Source of the DNA: Pseudomonas fluorescens
Lineage (GTDB): Bacteria > Pseudomonadota > Gammaproteobacteria > Pseudomonadales > Pseudomonadaceae
Assembly (NCBI RefSeq): GCF_019212185.1
Contig: NZ_CP078138.1
Coordinates: 1,098,501-1,162,500 of the forward strand
DNA length: 64,000 bases
Reading direction: 5' to 3'
The first letter of the stretch is position 1. Every line of letters starts with the position of its first letter. Positions 1 to 7,905 of the stretch are shown piece after piece. A model generated the notes under the pieces. That model searched no databases. It was given only the letters and a program-made list of their open reading frames with translations, and was not told the origin of the DNA. The position numbers were made by a program, and so were the translations under genes.

Positions 1-713
1 TGTCGATCTTCACGTCTTCAGGCTTCCAGTAGTCCTTGTTGCCGGTGTAGCGGATGTTGGAGTCTTTCTGGTAACTCTTGAACACGAATGGACCAGTGCC
101 GACCGGCTTCTGGTTGATGTCGCCGGGCTTGCCTTCCTTCAACAGTTGCGCGGCGTATTCGGCGGACTGGATCGAGGCGAAACTCATGGCCATGTTCTGG
201 ATGAATGCGGCGTCGACAGTGCCCAGGGTGAACTTGACGGTCTTATCGTCGATTTTTTCGATGTTCTTGATGTTGGTGTCCATCCCCATGTCCGTGAAGT
301 ACGGGAACTCGGTGGTAGGCTTTGCGGAACGGCATGTCCTTGTCGATCATGCGGTTGAAAGTAAACAGCACGTCGTCGGCGTTGAATTCACGGGTCGGCT
401 TGAAATACGGTGTGGTATGGAACTTGACCCCTTCGCGCAGGTGGAAGGTGTAGGTCAGGCCATCCGGGGACACGTCCCAGCTGGTCGCCAGGCCAGGCAC
501 CACGGCGGTGCCGCCACGTTCGAACTGGCTCAGGCGGTTGAACATGGTTTCTGCCGAGGCGTCGAAGTCGGTTCCGGTGGTGTACTGGCCTGGGTCAAAA
601 CCGGCCGGGCTCCCTTCGGAGCAGAACACCAGGTTAGTCGCAGCGGAGGCGAAGGGTGCGCTAGCTAGCAAGCTGGCGCCGACTAAAAACGGAATGACCG
701 CGTGTTTGAGCAT
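1..713 (-). CDS. Peptide ABC transporter substrate-binding protein, DppA-like (5' part, one frameshift)
   Basis: Periplasmic solute receptor of the SBP_bac_5 (dipeptide/oligopeptide) family; it delivers peptides to a DppBCDF-type importer that would lie beyond the left edge. The N-terminus is a clear signal peptide (start MLKHAVIPF, cleavage near ASA-AT), followed by the family opening NLVFCSEGSPAGFDPG and the block LTYTFHLREGVKFH. The reading frame breaks near position 320, after FRKAY, and resumes as FTDMGMDTN through GTGPFVFKSY to the window edge. A one-base gain or two-base loss explains it. The 3' part of the gene is outside the window. Start chosen at the ATG that gives the signal peptide; an ATG five codons of leader further up only adds residues. 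Family assignment is secure; the exact peptide specificity cannot be read. Confidence 0.88.
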
Positions 714-783
714 GGTGGCCTCATGATTTGTTGTCATTTTTGGAATTAGAGGACGACCTCGTGAGTCGACCTGCGGATACTTA

Positions 784-801
784 TGCAGGGGCTATACCCA
801 A
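784..801 (-). promoter_or_regulatory. Candidate sigma-54 promoter for the dppA-like gene
   Basis: On the minus strand this stretch reads GGGTATAGCCCCTGCAT, with the GG-N10-GC spacing required by sigma-54. The -12 element is good (CTGCA against TTGCA); the -24 element is poor beyond its GG. It lies about 75 bases before the start codon and about 130 bases downstream of an NtrC-type site, a normal enhancer distance. Tentative. Confidence 0.35.
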
Positions 802-921
802 TGCAAGATGCCGAGCGGCTACAAGGATTAAACAGTGGTACGAACGTACCTTAATGTCGCATATGTATAAACTTTGCCGCATTTGACCGTTTGCGCAGGG
901 TTTTTTTTCAGTGCAATGGTC

Positions 922-936
922 GCACCAATATGGTGC
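922..936. promoter_or_regulatory. NtrC-type enhancer site upstream of the dppA-like gene
   Basis: The perfect dyad GCACCA-ATA-TGGTGC matches the NtrC consensus GCACCA-N3-TGGTGC. The gap it lies in (714-1070) holds only the upstream region of the leftward dppA-like gene and the 3' end of the leftward gene to its right, so only the former can be its target. A partly overlapping GTGC...GCAC arrangement starts at 911. The same gap holds a second perfect palindrome, GGTACGAACGTACC (837-850), and a run of eight or more T at about 901. I see no gene in it. Confidence 0.55.
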
Positions 937-1025
937 CTGGGCGGTAGCGATCGCCCCCTGTTGGGGCGGCGGTGTTACCGAACTATACGTACAGCCTAGA
1001 CGGCTTTTTCGTGTTGGCGAGAGGG

Positions 1026-1059
1026 AAAACAAACCCGCAGGAGGCCCTGCAGGTTTTGT
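1026..1059 (-). terminator. Rho-independent terminator after the SIMPL gene
   Basis: On the minus strand a stem of about 11 bp (AAACCTGCAGG pairing with CCTGCGGGTTT) is followed by TTTGTTTT. It lies just past the natural stop at 1071. Confidence 0.6.
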
Positions 1060-1070
1060 CGCGCGAGGGG

Positions 1071-1786
1071 TTACGGCATCAGTACTTCAATCGAGCCATC
1101 GGCGGTCATGCTCACCTGGCTGGTGCCGGCTTCGACATCCGGGGTGACGGTGCTGAATCCATGGCGGCGGCCTTCATCATCATCGGCGCGCGCATGTAGG
1201 GCTGTGGATAACCGTTGGTGTTGAGGTTCAGGTTGACGATCTTGTAACCCTTGCCGCCCAGGGCTTCGGTGGTCAACTGGGCGCGAGCCTTGAACGCGTT
1301 CACCGCCTGCTTGAGCAGGGCATCTTCGCTGGCCTTGCGGGTCGGGTCGGCAATGGCGAAGTCCATGCCGGCCATTTTCAGTCCGGTGAGCAATTCGCCG
1401 GTGAGCTTGGACAGCGCGGCGAAGTCCGAGCTTTCCAGGCGCAGTTCGGCGCGCTCACGCCAGCCGGTGATTTTCTGGCCCTTGTCGTCGTAGATCGGGT
1501 AGCTGTTGCGGCTGCCCTGGCGCAGGGTCACGTCCTTGACCTGGCGGGCCTGGCCGAGGGCCTTGTTCATGGTGGTGCTGATGTCGGCGGCGAGCTTGGC
1601 CGGATCGGTGTTCTGCTCTTCGGTGTAGAGCGTCACGATCATCAGGTCGCGGGCCACTTCCTGGCTGACTTCGGCGCGCAGGGAAATCTGGTTGTAGTGC
1701 AGTTCGTCCGCGGCCAGGGTCGGGAGGCTGGCCACGGTGCCGGCGCTGAGGGCGAGAAGGGCGACGCTGCGGCGAAAAGTGTGCAT
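1071..1786 (-). CDS. SIMPL (DUF541) domain periplasmic protein, frameshifted near its C-terminus
   Basis: Periplasmic protein of the SIMPL/DUF541 family, whose members are linked to oxidative-stress tolerance without a defined biochemistry. It starts at MHTFRRSVALL with an AAGGAGC ribosome site and has a signal peptide ending near LAA-DE. The DUF541 fold covers roughly residues 28-215. The frame breaks at about 1152, after AAAMDS; continued in the next frame it reads TVTPDVEAGTSQVSM and ends ...IEVLMP at TAA 1071-1073, the sort of C-terminus expected. The unshifted frame instead ends at about 1112 with an unlikely tail. Probably about 237 residues when repaired. The 323-base stretch upstream (1787-2109) holds a REP doublet and no gene. 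Confidence 0.75.
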
Positions 1787-1916
1787 GAAAGCTCCTTGGA
1801 TAATGCGCAGGGATAATGATCCGAACCTGCGTTGACCCATCAGACTCTAGCTTTTAATGTCCGGTTCACCCAGTTACAACTTCTATACAGATCTGAATGT
1901 GGCAGCGGAAAAAACC

Positions 1917-2016
1917 TCGTAGGAGCGAGCTTGCTCGCGAAAAGCGTAAACGATAACGCGGTCCTTCTGAACAAACGTGGCGCTCTCAAGTTTTTCGCGA
2001 GCGGGCTCGCTCTTAC
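1917..2016. repeat. REP doublet (GAGC type)
   Basis: Two inverted copies of a Pseudomonas REP: GTAGGAGCGAGCTTGCTCGCG at about 1917-1940 and its inverse in TCGCGAGCGGGCTCGCTCTTAC at 1994-2016. They lie between the SIMPL gene and roxS. Confidence 0.8.
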
Positions 2017-2109
2017 AGACCTGTGGCGCTTTGCCGCACTTTTGCCTGTCGGCGCCCCTGCTTGGTTATACTCGACGCGATCCGCCTGGAGCGCTCATCA
2101 GGAGAGCTC

Positions 2110-3376
2110 ATGCTCGCCCCCGTACAACTACTATCCGCAACGCGCCAGAACCTCTGGCGTCTGACTTTCATCCGCACCCTGGTGCTGGCCGCCCAGGCCG
2201 GTTCGGTCGGGCTCGCCTATTGGTTCGATCTGCTGCCGCTGCCCTGGCTGGAGCTGGCGGCGACCCTCGGTTGTTCGATGCTGCTGTGTGCGCGTTCACC
2301 GCCATCCGCTTGCGCACCTCCTGGCCAGTGACTGAGCTGGAGTACGCCGTGCAGCTGGCCTGCGACTGTTTATCCACAGTGCGCTGCTGTACTTCTCGGG
2401 CGGCTCGACCAACCCGTTCGTTTCCTATTACCTGGTGCCGCTAACCATCGCCGCGGTGACCTTGCCCTGGCGTTATTCGGTGATCCTCTCGGGCATCGCC
2501 CTGACCATGTACACCTTGCTCCTGGCGCAGTTCTATCCGCTGGAAACCTTCCCGATGTACCGGGAAAAAATGCAGATCTACGGAATGTGGCTGAGCTTCG
2601 CCCTGGCGGCGGCGGTGATCACCTTCTTTGCCGCGCGCATGGCCGAAGAGTTGCGACGCCAGGAAGAGCTGCGCGCGATCCGCCGTGAAGAGGGCCTGCG
2701 CGACCAGCAACTGCTGGCCGTGGCGACCCAGGCGGCCGGTGCCGCCGCCCATGAATTGGGCACACCGCTGGCGACTATGAGCGTGCTGCTCAACGAGATG
2801 CAGCAGGATCATCAGGATCCCTTGCTGCGCGAGGACCTGGGCGTGCTGCAGGACCAGGTCAAGCTGTGCAAACAGACCTTGCAGCAACTGGTGCGCGCCG
2901 CCGAGGCCAATCGCCGGCTGGCGGTGGAGATCCAGGACGTGAGTGTCTGGCTCAAGGAGGCGCTGGATCGCTGGCATCTGATGCGCCCGGAGGCGACCTA
3001 CCGCCTGCTGCACATGGGCATGGGCGAGGAACCGCGCCTGGCGCCACCTCCGGATCTGACCCAGGCGCTGCTGAACCTGTTGAACAACGCCGCCGATGCC
3101 TGCCCCGAAGGGCTGGAAGTGACGCTCGACTGGGACGCCCTCGAGCTGACCATCAGCATCGCGCGACCACGGTGCCGGCGTGCCATTGGCGATTGCCGAG
3201 CAAATCGGCAAGCCATTTTTTACCACCAAGTAAAGGTTTCGGCCTCGGCCTGTTTTTGAGCAAAGCCAGCGTGACACGCGCCGGTGCTCTCAGTGAAACT
3301 CTATAGTCATGAGGAAGGCGGTACGCTCACCGAGCTGCGCCTGCCCCGTTCCGCACGAGGAGACGAACATGAGTGA
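2110..3376 (+). CDS. roxS: RoxS/RegB-type redox sensor histidine kinase, multiply frameshifted
   Basis: Membrane sensor kinase of the RegB/PrrB/RoxS family, which senses respiratory redox state and phosphorylates RoxR. Several N-terminal membrane helices are visible (from MLAPVQLLSATRQNLW). They contain the RegB quinone-site motif GGSTNPF (about 2398) before PLTIAAVTLPWRYSVIL. The H-box is AAHELGTPLATMS (about 2746), followed by the N box LLNLLNNAADACP. Apparent indels at about 2294, 2367, 3170, 3232 and 3289 break it into pieces; joining the frames restores DHGAGVPLAIAEQIGKPFF and the end LPRSARGDEHE at TGA 3374-3376. The end overlaps roxR by 8 bases, so the two are co-translated. Either a gene hit by sequence errors or a decayed copy; I favour errors because conservation continues across every break. 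Confidence 0.82.
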
Positions 3377-3928
3377 AGAGATCCAAGTCGAAGGCGAAGA
3401 CCTGCCGCATCTGTTGCTGGTAGACGACGACGCCACATTTACCGGGTCATGGCTCGCGCCATGAGCCGTCGCGGTTTTCGCGTGAGCACCGCCGGCTCGG
3501 CCGAGGAAGGCCTGGTCATCGCCCAGCAGGACCTGCCGGACTACGCCGCGCTCGACCTGAAGATGGACGGCGATTCCGGGCTGGTGCTATTGCCCAAGCT
3601 GCTGGAACTCGACCCGGAAATGCGCGTGCTGATTCTCACCGGCTATTCGAGCATTGCCACCGCCGTCGAGGCGATCAAGCGCGGCGCCTGCAATTACCTG
3701 TGCAAACCAGCCGACGCCGACGACGTGCTGGCCGCCTTGCTCTCCGAGCATGCCGACCTCGACACCCTGGTGCCGGAAAACCCGATGTCGGTGGACCGCC
3801 TGCAATGGGAGCACATCCAGCGCGTCCTCACCGAGCATGAAGGCAATATCTCCGCCACTGCCCGGGCCCTGGGCATGCACCGCCGCACCTTGCAGCGCAA
3901 GTTGCAGAAGCGCCCCGTGCGCCGCTGA
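3369..3928 (+). CDS. roxR: RoxR/RegA-type response regulator, one frameshift
   Basis: Global redox response regulator, partner of RoxS; in Pseudomonas it controls cyanide-insensitive oxidase and other respiratory genes (family knowledge). It starts MSEEIQVEGEDLPHLLLVDDD. One C is apparently missing from a CCC run at about 3442, between DATFT and VMARAMSRRG. The receiver domain has acidic pocket D19-D21, the phospho-acceptor D63 in ALDLKMDGDSG and the conserved lysine in YLCKPAD. The C-terminal Fis-type helix-turn-helix reads NISATARALGMHRRTLQRKL. About 186 residues when repaired, the usual RegA size. Confidence 0.87.
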
Positions 3929-3968
3929 ACCTGCGCTGAACGAAATTTGCCGGCCTTCGCGACAAACC

Positions 3969-3992
3969 GAACCGATCATCTATGATCGGTTC
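3969..3992. terminator. Dyad between roxR and the ABC transporter gene
   Basis: Perfect 11-bp inverted repeat GAACCGATCAT-CT-ATGATCGGTTC, 33 bases before the next start. There is no T-run, so it could equally be a weak terminator or an operator. Confidence 0.35.
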
Positions 3993-4024
3993 GTACATCC
4001 TGTATTTTCTACCGAGCCTGAACC

Positions 4025-5753
4025 ATGAATCAGAACGCTGAATATTCCGCGGTCAACGATGCGGTGCGCGGTGATTTTTTCCGCCGTGTCTGGCAGATGA
4101 TCACGCCGTACTGGCGCAGTGAAGAAAAGGGCAAGGCCTGGGTGCTGTTGATTGCGGTGATCGGCCTGTCGCTGTTCAGCGTAGCGATTTCGGTGTGGAT
4201 CAACAGTTGGTACAGGACTTCTACAACGCCCTGCAGAAGAAAGACGACGCGGCGTTCTGGAGCCTGATCCTGTATTTCTGCGGGATCGCTGCGGTGGCGA
4301 TCCTCGGCGCGGTCTACCGCCTGTACCTGACGCAGATGCTGACCATCCGCTGGCGGGCCTGGCTCACCGAAAAGCACTTCAGCCGTTGGCTGGCGCACAA
4401 GAACTACTACCAACTGGAGCAGGGCGGCTACACCGACAACCCGGACCAGCGGATCTCCGAAGACCTCAACAACTTCACCAGCAACACCCTGAGCCTGGGC
4501 CTCGGGCTGATCCGCACCGTGGTCAGTCTGGTGTCGTTCTCGATCATTCTGTGGGGCGTGTCCGGCAGCATTGAAGTGTTCGGCTACACCATCCCCGGCT
4601 ATATGTTCTGGTGCGCCCTGGTCTATGCCCTGGTGGGCAGCTGGATCACCCACTTGATCGGCCGCCGGCTGATCGGCCTGAACAACCAACAACAACGCTT
4701 TGAAGCCGACCTGCGTTTCTCCATGGTTCGCGTGCGCGAGAATGCCGAGAGCATCGCCCTGTACAACGGCGAGGCCAATGAAAACCAGCGTCTGAGCACC
4801 CGTTTCGGCAGGGTCTGGCACAACTTCTGGGACATCATGAAAGTGTCCAAGCGCCTGACCTTCTTCACTGCCGGTTACGGCCAGATCGCGATCATCTTCC
4901 CGTTCATCGTTGCCGCGCCGCGCTACTTTGCCGGCAAAATCGAGCTCGGTGAGCTGATGCAAATCAACTCGGCCTTCGGCAACGTCCAGGAGAACTTCAG
5001 TTGGTTCATCAGCGCTTACGCCGACCTCGCGTCCTGGCGCGCCACCTGTGACCGACTGCTGAGTTTCCGCCAGGCTATGAGCGAAAACGAAGAGCGCGCG
5101 CGCCGGCCATCGATGTGCAGCAGCAAGGACATGAACTGAAAGTGCAGCACGTTGGCCTCGATCTGGCGGACGGCCGGCATCTGTTGACCAGCGCCGACAT
5201 GACCGTGGAGCAGGGCGACCGGCTGATGCTCAGCGGCCGCTCCGGCAGTGGCAAAAGCACCTTGCTGCGGGCCATGGGTGGCTTGTGGCCGGCCGGGCAT
5301 GGGGCGATTCGCCTGCCCAGCGCGCGCTATCTGTTCCTGCCGCAAAAGCCTTATTTGCCGATCGGTACCCTGCGCGAGGCCCTGAGTTATCCACAAGCGG
5401 GTGATACCTATGCCGCCGAGCGCTATGAGCAGGTGCTGGAAACCTGCCGACTGCCGCACCTGATCCCCCGCCTGGACGAAGCCAACCACTGGCAGCGTCT
5501 GCTGTCGCCCGGTGAACAGCAACGTCTGGCCTTCGCTCGCGCCCTGTTGTACGCGCCGCAATGGCTGTACATGGATGAAGCCACGTCGGCGATGGATGAG
5601 GAGGACGAAGCCAGCCTGTACCAGGCGCTGATCGATCAACTGCCGGGCTTGAGCATCGTCAGTGTCGGCCACCGCAGCAGCCTCAAGCGCTTCCACCCAC
5701 GGCATGTGCGGATCGAAAACGGCCATTTGCAGGAACAGGCCGTGATCGCCTGA
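4025..5753 (+). CDS. ABC transporter, fused permease and ATPase (YddA/SbmA-like), two frameshifts
   Basis: Inner-membrane half-transporter with an ABC_membrane_2 domain (SbmA/BacA-like, roughly the first 350 residues) fused to an ATPase; relatives move peptides or cobalamin-like molecules, and the substrate here is unknown. It starts MNQNAEYSAVNDAVRGDFF. The membrane domain shows NYYQLEQGGYTDNPDQRISED and RENAESIALYNGE, family hallmarks. The ATPase has Walker [11 protein letters not shown], a degenerate signature LSPGEQQRLAFARAL and Walker B LYMDEATSAMD. Single-base losses near 4205 and 5100 split it into three frames; the pieces join to about 575 residues, the normal size. It follows roxR by 96 bases on the same strand. 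Confidence 0.82.
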
Positions 5754-5762
5754 ACCGGCGAT

Positions 5763-5805
5763 TGACCTGCAATGCACGCATAAAAAACGCGGACATTGCA
5801 GGTCA
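5763..5805. promoter_or_regulatory. 12-bp inverted repeat upstream of the GntR regulator
   Basis: TGACCTGCAATG (5763-5774) pairs perfectly with CATTGCAGGTCA (5794-5805) across 19 bases. It begins 10 bases after the ABC gene stop, so it may terminate that gene, or it may be an operator for the regulator downstream. There is no T-run after it. Confidence 0.4.
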
Positions 5806-5811
5806 GCAGTG

Positions 5812-5822
5812 ATCGTACAACT
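5812..5822 (-). promoter_or_regulatory. Candidate GntR operator half-site before its own gene
   Basis: The minus strand reads AGTTGTACGAT, identical over 11 bases to the left arm of the dyad at 6854-6877 before kdgD. It fits the FadR-subfamily pattern NNGTNNNACNA and lies 51 bases before the regulator start, which suggests autoregulation. Confidence 0.5.
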
Positions 5823-5872
5823 GCGCTGCGCTATGATGTGTCAATCACTGCTCGCCTGAGACCGATGTTGCC

Positions 5873-6625
5873 ATGGAAAACCCGATCGACACCCCCCGTC
5901 TGCCCCGCAAGCGCCGCAGCCTCGCGCAGGAGCTGGTGACGGTGCTGACCGAGCAGATCCGCGATGGGTTGCTCCAGCGTGGCGACAAACTGCCCACCGA
6001 GTCAGCGATCATGGAAGCCCATGGCGTCAGTCGCACGGTGGTGCGTGAAGCGATCTCGCGCTTACAGGCGGCGGGCCAGGTGGAAACCCGTCATGGCATC
6101 GGCACCTTCGTCCTCGACACCCCGAGCCCGAGCGGATTTCGCATCGATCCGGCCACCGTGGTGACCCTGCGCGATGTGTGCTGGCGGTTCTTGAACTGCG
6201 CATCAGCCTTGAAGTGGAGTCCGCTGGCCTGGCCGCGCAACGCCGCAGCCCCGAGCAACTGGCACTGATGCGCGCAGCCCTGGATGCGCTGAACGAAAGT
6301 GCGGGCCCATGCCAGCGACGCGGTGGCCTCGGACTTCCAGTTCCACCTGCAGATTGCCCTGGCCACCGGCAACCGCTATTTCACTGACATCATGACCCAC
6401 CTGGGCACCAGCATTATCCCGCGCACTCGCCTCAACTCGGCGCGCCTGGCCCATGATGACCACCAGCACTACATGAGCCGCCTGGCCCGTGAGCACGATG
6501 AAATCTACGACGCCATCGCCCGCCAGGACTCCGACGCCGCCCGTGCCGCCATGCGCCTGCATCTGACCAACAGCCGCGAACGCCTGCGCCACGCCCATGA
6601 AGAAGCCCAGGCGCAGCACGGCTAA
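5873..6625 (+). CDS. GntR-family (FadR subfamily) regulator of galactarate genes, two frameshifts
   Basis: Transcription regulator placed at the head of the galactarate/glucarate cluster, which it probably controls in response to an aldarate or a pathway intermediate (inference from position). The N-terminal winged helix-turn-helix reads DKLPTESAIMEAHGVSRTV, then REAISRLQAAGQVETRHGIGTFV. The C-terminal FCD ligand domain includes LAVLELRISLEVESAGLAA and ends SRERLRHAHEEAQAQHG. The FCD part is broken near 6177 (one base lost) and near 6313; both joins restore continuous FCD sequence, giving about 250 residues, the usual length. Start at the ATG MENPIDTPRLPRKRRS. Confidence 0.82.
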
Positions 6626-6656
6626 GCGCCTTTTCCGGCCCATCGTTGCGCATTGA

Positions 6657-6682
6657 TCAGCAGTCGAGCCCTCGACTGCTGA
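6657..6682. terminator. Hairpin after the GntR gene
   Basis: Perfect 12-bp stem TCAGCAGTCGAG-CC-CTCGACTGCTGA, 31 bases after the regulator stop. There is no T-run, so termination is uncertain. Confidence 0.4.
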
Positions 6683-6731
6683 GTGTCGGACATCTCATGA
6701 CTCTCTCGATGATCACGTCCTGTGGTGCATG

Positions 6732-6754
6732 AAATCGAATTTCCAATTCGATTT
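6732..6754. promoter_or_regulatory. AT-rich dyad in the kdgD upstream region
   Basis: Perfect 10-bp inverted repeat AAATCGAATT-TCC-AATTCGATTT. It sits in an unusually AT-rich stretch (about 6725-6800) inside the 306-base gap between the regulator and kdgD, about 180 bases before the start. Could be a second regulator site or an upstream promoter element. Confidence 0.4.
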
Positions 6755-6853
6755 ATTTATTCTTTTAAAATCAATTAGATATCTAAAATTTAGGCGCGTG
6801 ATCGGGAGAAATATCCCGACGGCGGATGAAATGCAGTTGACGGTTGTATTTTT

Positions 6854-6877
6854 AAGTTGTACGATGACATACAACTT
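6854..6877. promoter_or_regulatory. Candidate GntR operator before kdgD
   Basis: Perfect 8-bp inverted repeat AAGTTGTA-CGATGACA-TACAACTT, 54 bases before the kdgD start. Its left arm shares AGTTGTACGAT with the site at 5812-5822 and fits the FadR-subfamily half-site pattern NNGTNNNACNA. Likely the site at which the adjacent regulator represses the operon. Confidence 0.6.
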
Positions 6878-6931
6878 CAGCCAAGGCTGAGCGGCTTTTC
6901 ATCACAACGTGCAACCCAGGGTGTTCGAATA

Positions 6932-7847
6932 ATGAATCCACAAGAACTGAAGTCCATCCTCTCTTCCGGTCTGCTGTCCTTCCCGGTCACCGACTTCAAT
7001 GCGCAAGGCGATTTCAACCGCGACGGCTACATCAAGCGTCTGGAATGGCTGGCGCCGTACGGTGCATCGCGCGCTGTTCGCCGCCGGTGGTACGGGCGAG
7101 TTTTTCTCCCTGGCCGCCAGCGAGTACTCGCAGATCATCAAGACCGCCGTCGTCGACACTTGCGCCACCAGCGTGCCGATCCTCGCCGGTGTCGGTGGTT
7201 CGACCCGCCAGGCCATCGAATACGCACAAGAAGCCGAGCGCCTGGGCGCCAAGGGCCTGTTGCTGCTGCCGCACTACCTGACCGAAGCCAGCCAGGACGG
7301 GGTTGCCGCCCACGTTGAAGCCGTGTGCAAATCGGTAAAAATCGGCGTAGTGGTCTACAACCGCAACGTCTGCCGCCTGACCGCACCATTGTTGGAACGC
7401 CTGGCCGAACGCTGCCCGAACCTGATCGGTTACAAGGACGGCCTGGGTGACATCGAGTTGATGGTGTCGATCCGTCGCCGCCTCGGTGATCGCTTCAGCT
7501 ACCTCGGCGGCTTGCCAACCGCAGAAGTCTACGCCGCGGCCTACAAGGCCCTGGGTGTGCCGGTTTACTCCTCGGCGGTGTTCAACTTCATTCCGAAAAC
7601 CGCGATGGACTTCTACCACGCTATTGCCCGCGAAGATCACGCCACCGTTGGCAAGATCATCGACGACTTCTTCCTGCCGTACCTGGACATCCGTAACCGC
7701 AAGGCAGGTTATGCCGTGAGCATCGTCAAGGCCGGGGCAAAAATCTCCGGCTACGACGCAGGTCCGGTACGTGCGCCGCTGACCGATCTGCTGCCTGAAG
7801 AATACGAAGCACTGGCCGCCTTGATCGACAAGCAAGGTGCGCAGTAA
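6932..7847 (+). CDS. kdgD: 5-dehydro-4-deoxyglucarate dehydratase, one frameshift
   Basis: Dehydrates and decarboxylates 5-dehydro-4-deoxy-D-glucarate to 2,5-dioxopentanoate (2-ketoglutarate semialdehyde) and CO2. It is a DHDPS/NAL-superfamily TIM barrel. The start [20 protein letters not shown] is typical. The superfamily motif GGTGEFFSL lies at about residue 52, the tyrosine in VVYNRN at about 142 and the Schiff-base lysine in LIGYKDG at about 168. One base appears to be gained (or two lost) near 7063, between YGAS and ALFAAGG; repaired length is about 304 residues, normal for the family. First enzyme gene of the operon, after the operator dyad. Confidence 0.9.
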
Positions 7848-7861
7848 CAACTTGATCAAAC

Positions 7862-7890
7862 AAGGCCGCTGAGCAATCAGCGGCCTTTTG
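7862..7890 (+). terminator. Hairpin between kdgD and the dehydrogenase gene
   Basis: Stem AAGGCCGCTGA-GCAA-TCAGCGGCCTT followed by only TTG. It could attenuate transcription between the first and second enzyme genes rather than stop it. Confidence 0.5.
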
Positions 7891-7905
7891 CGTAAGGAGA
7901 CTGCC

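Noticed and set aside
948..958. GCGATCGC octamer in the dppA upstream region
   Set aside because: A HIP1-like octamer is expected by chance at this GC content and has no known role in Pseudomonas.
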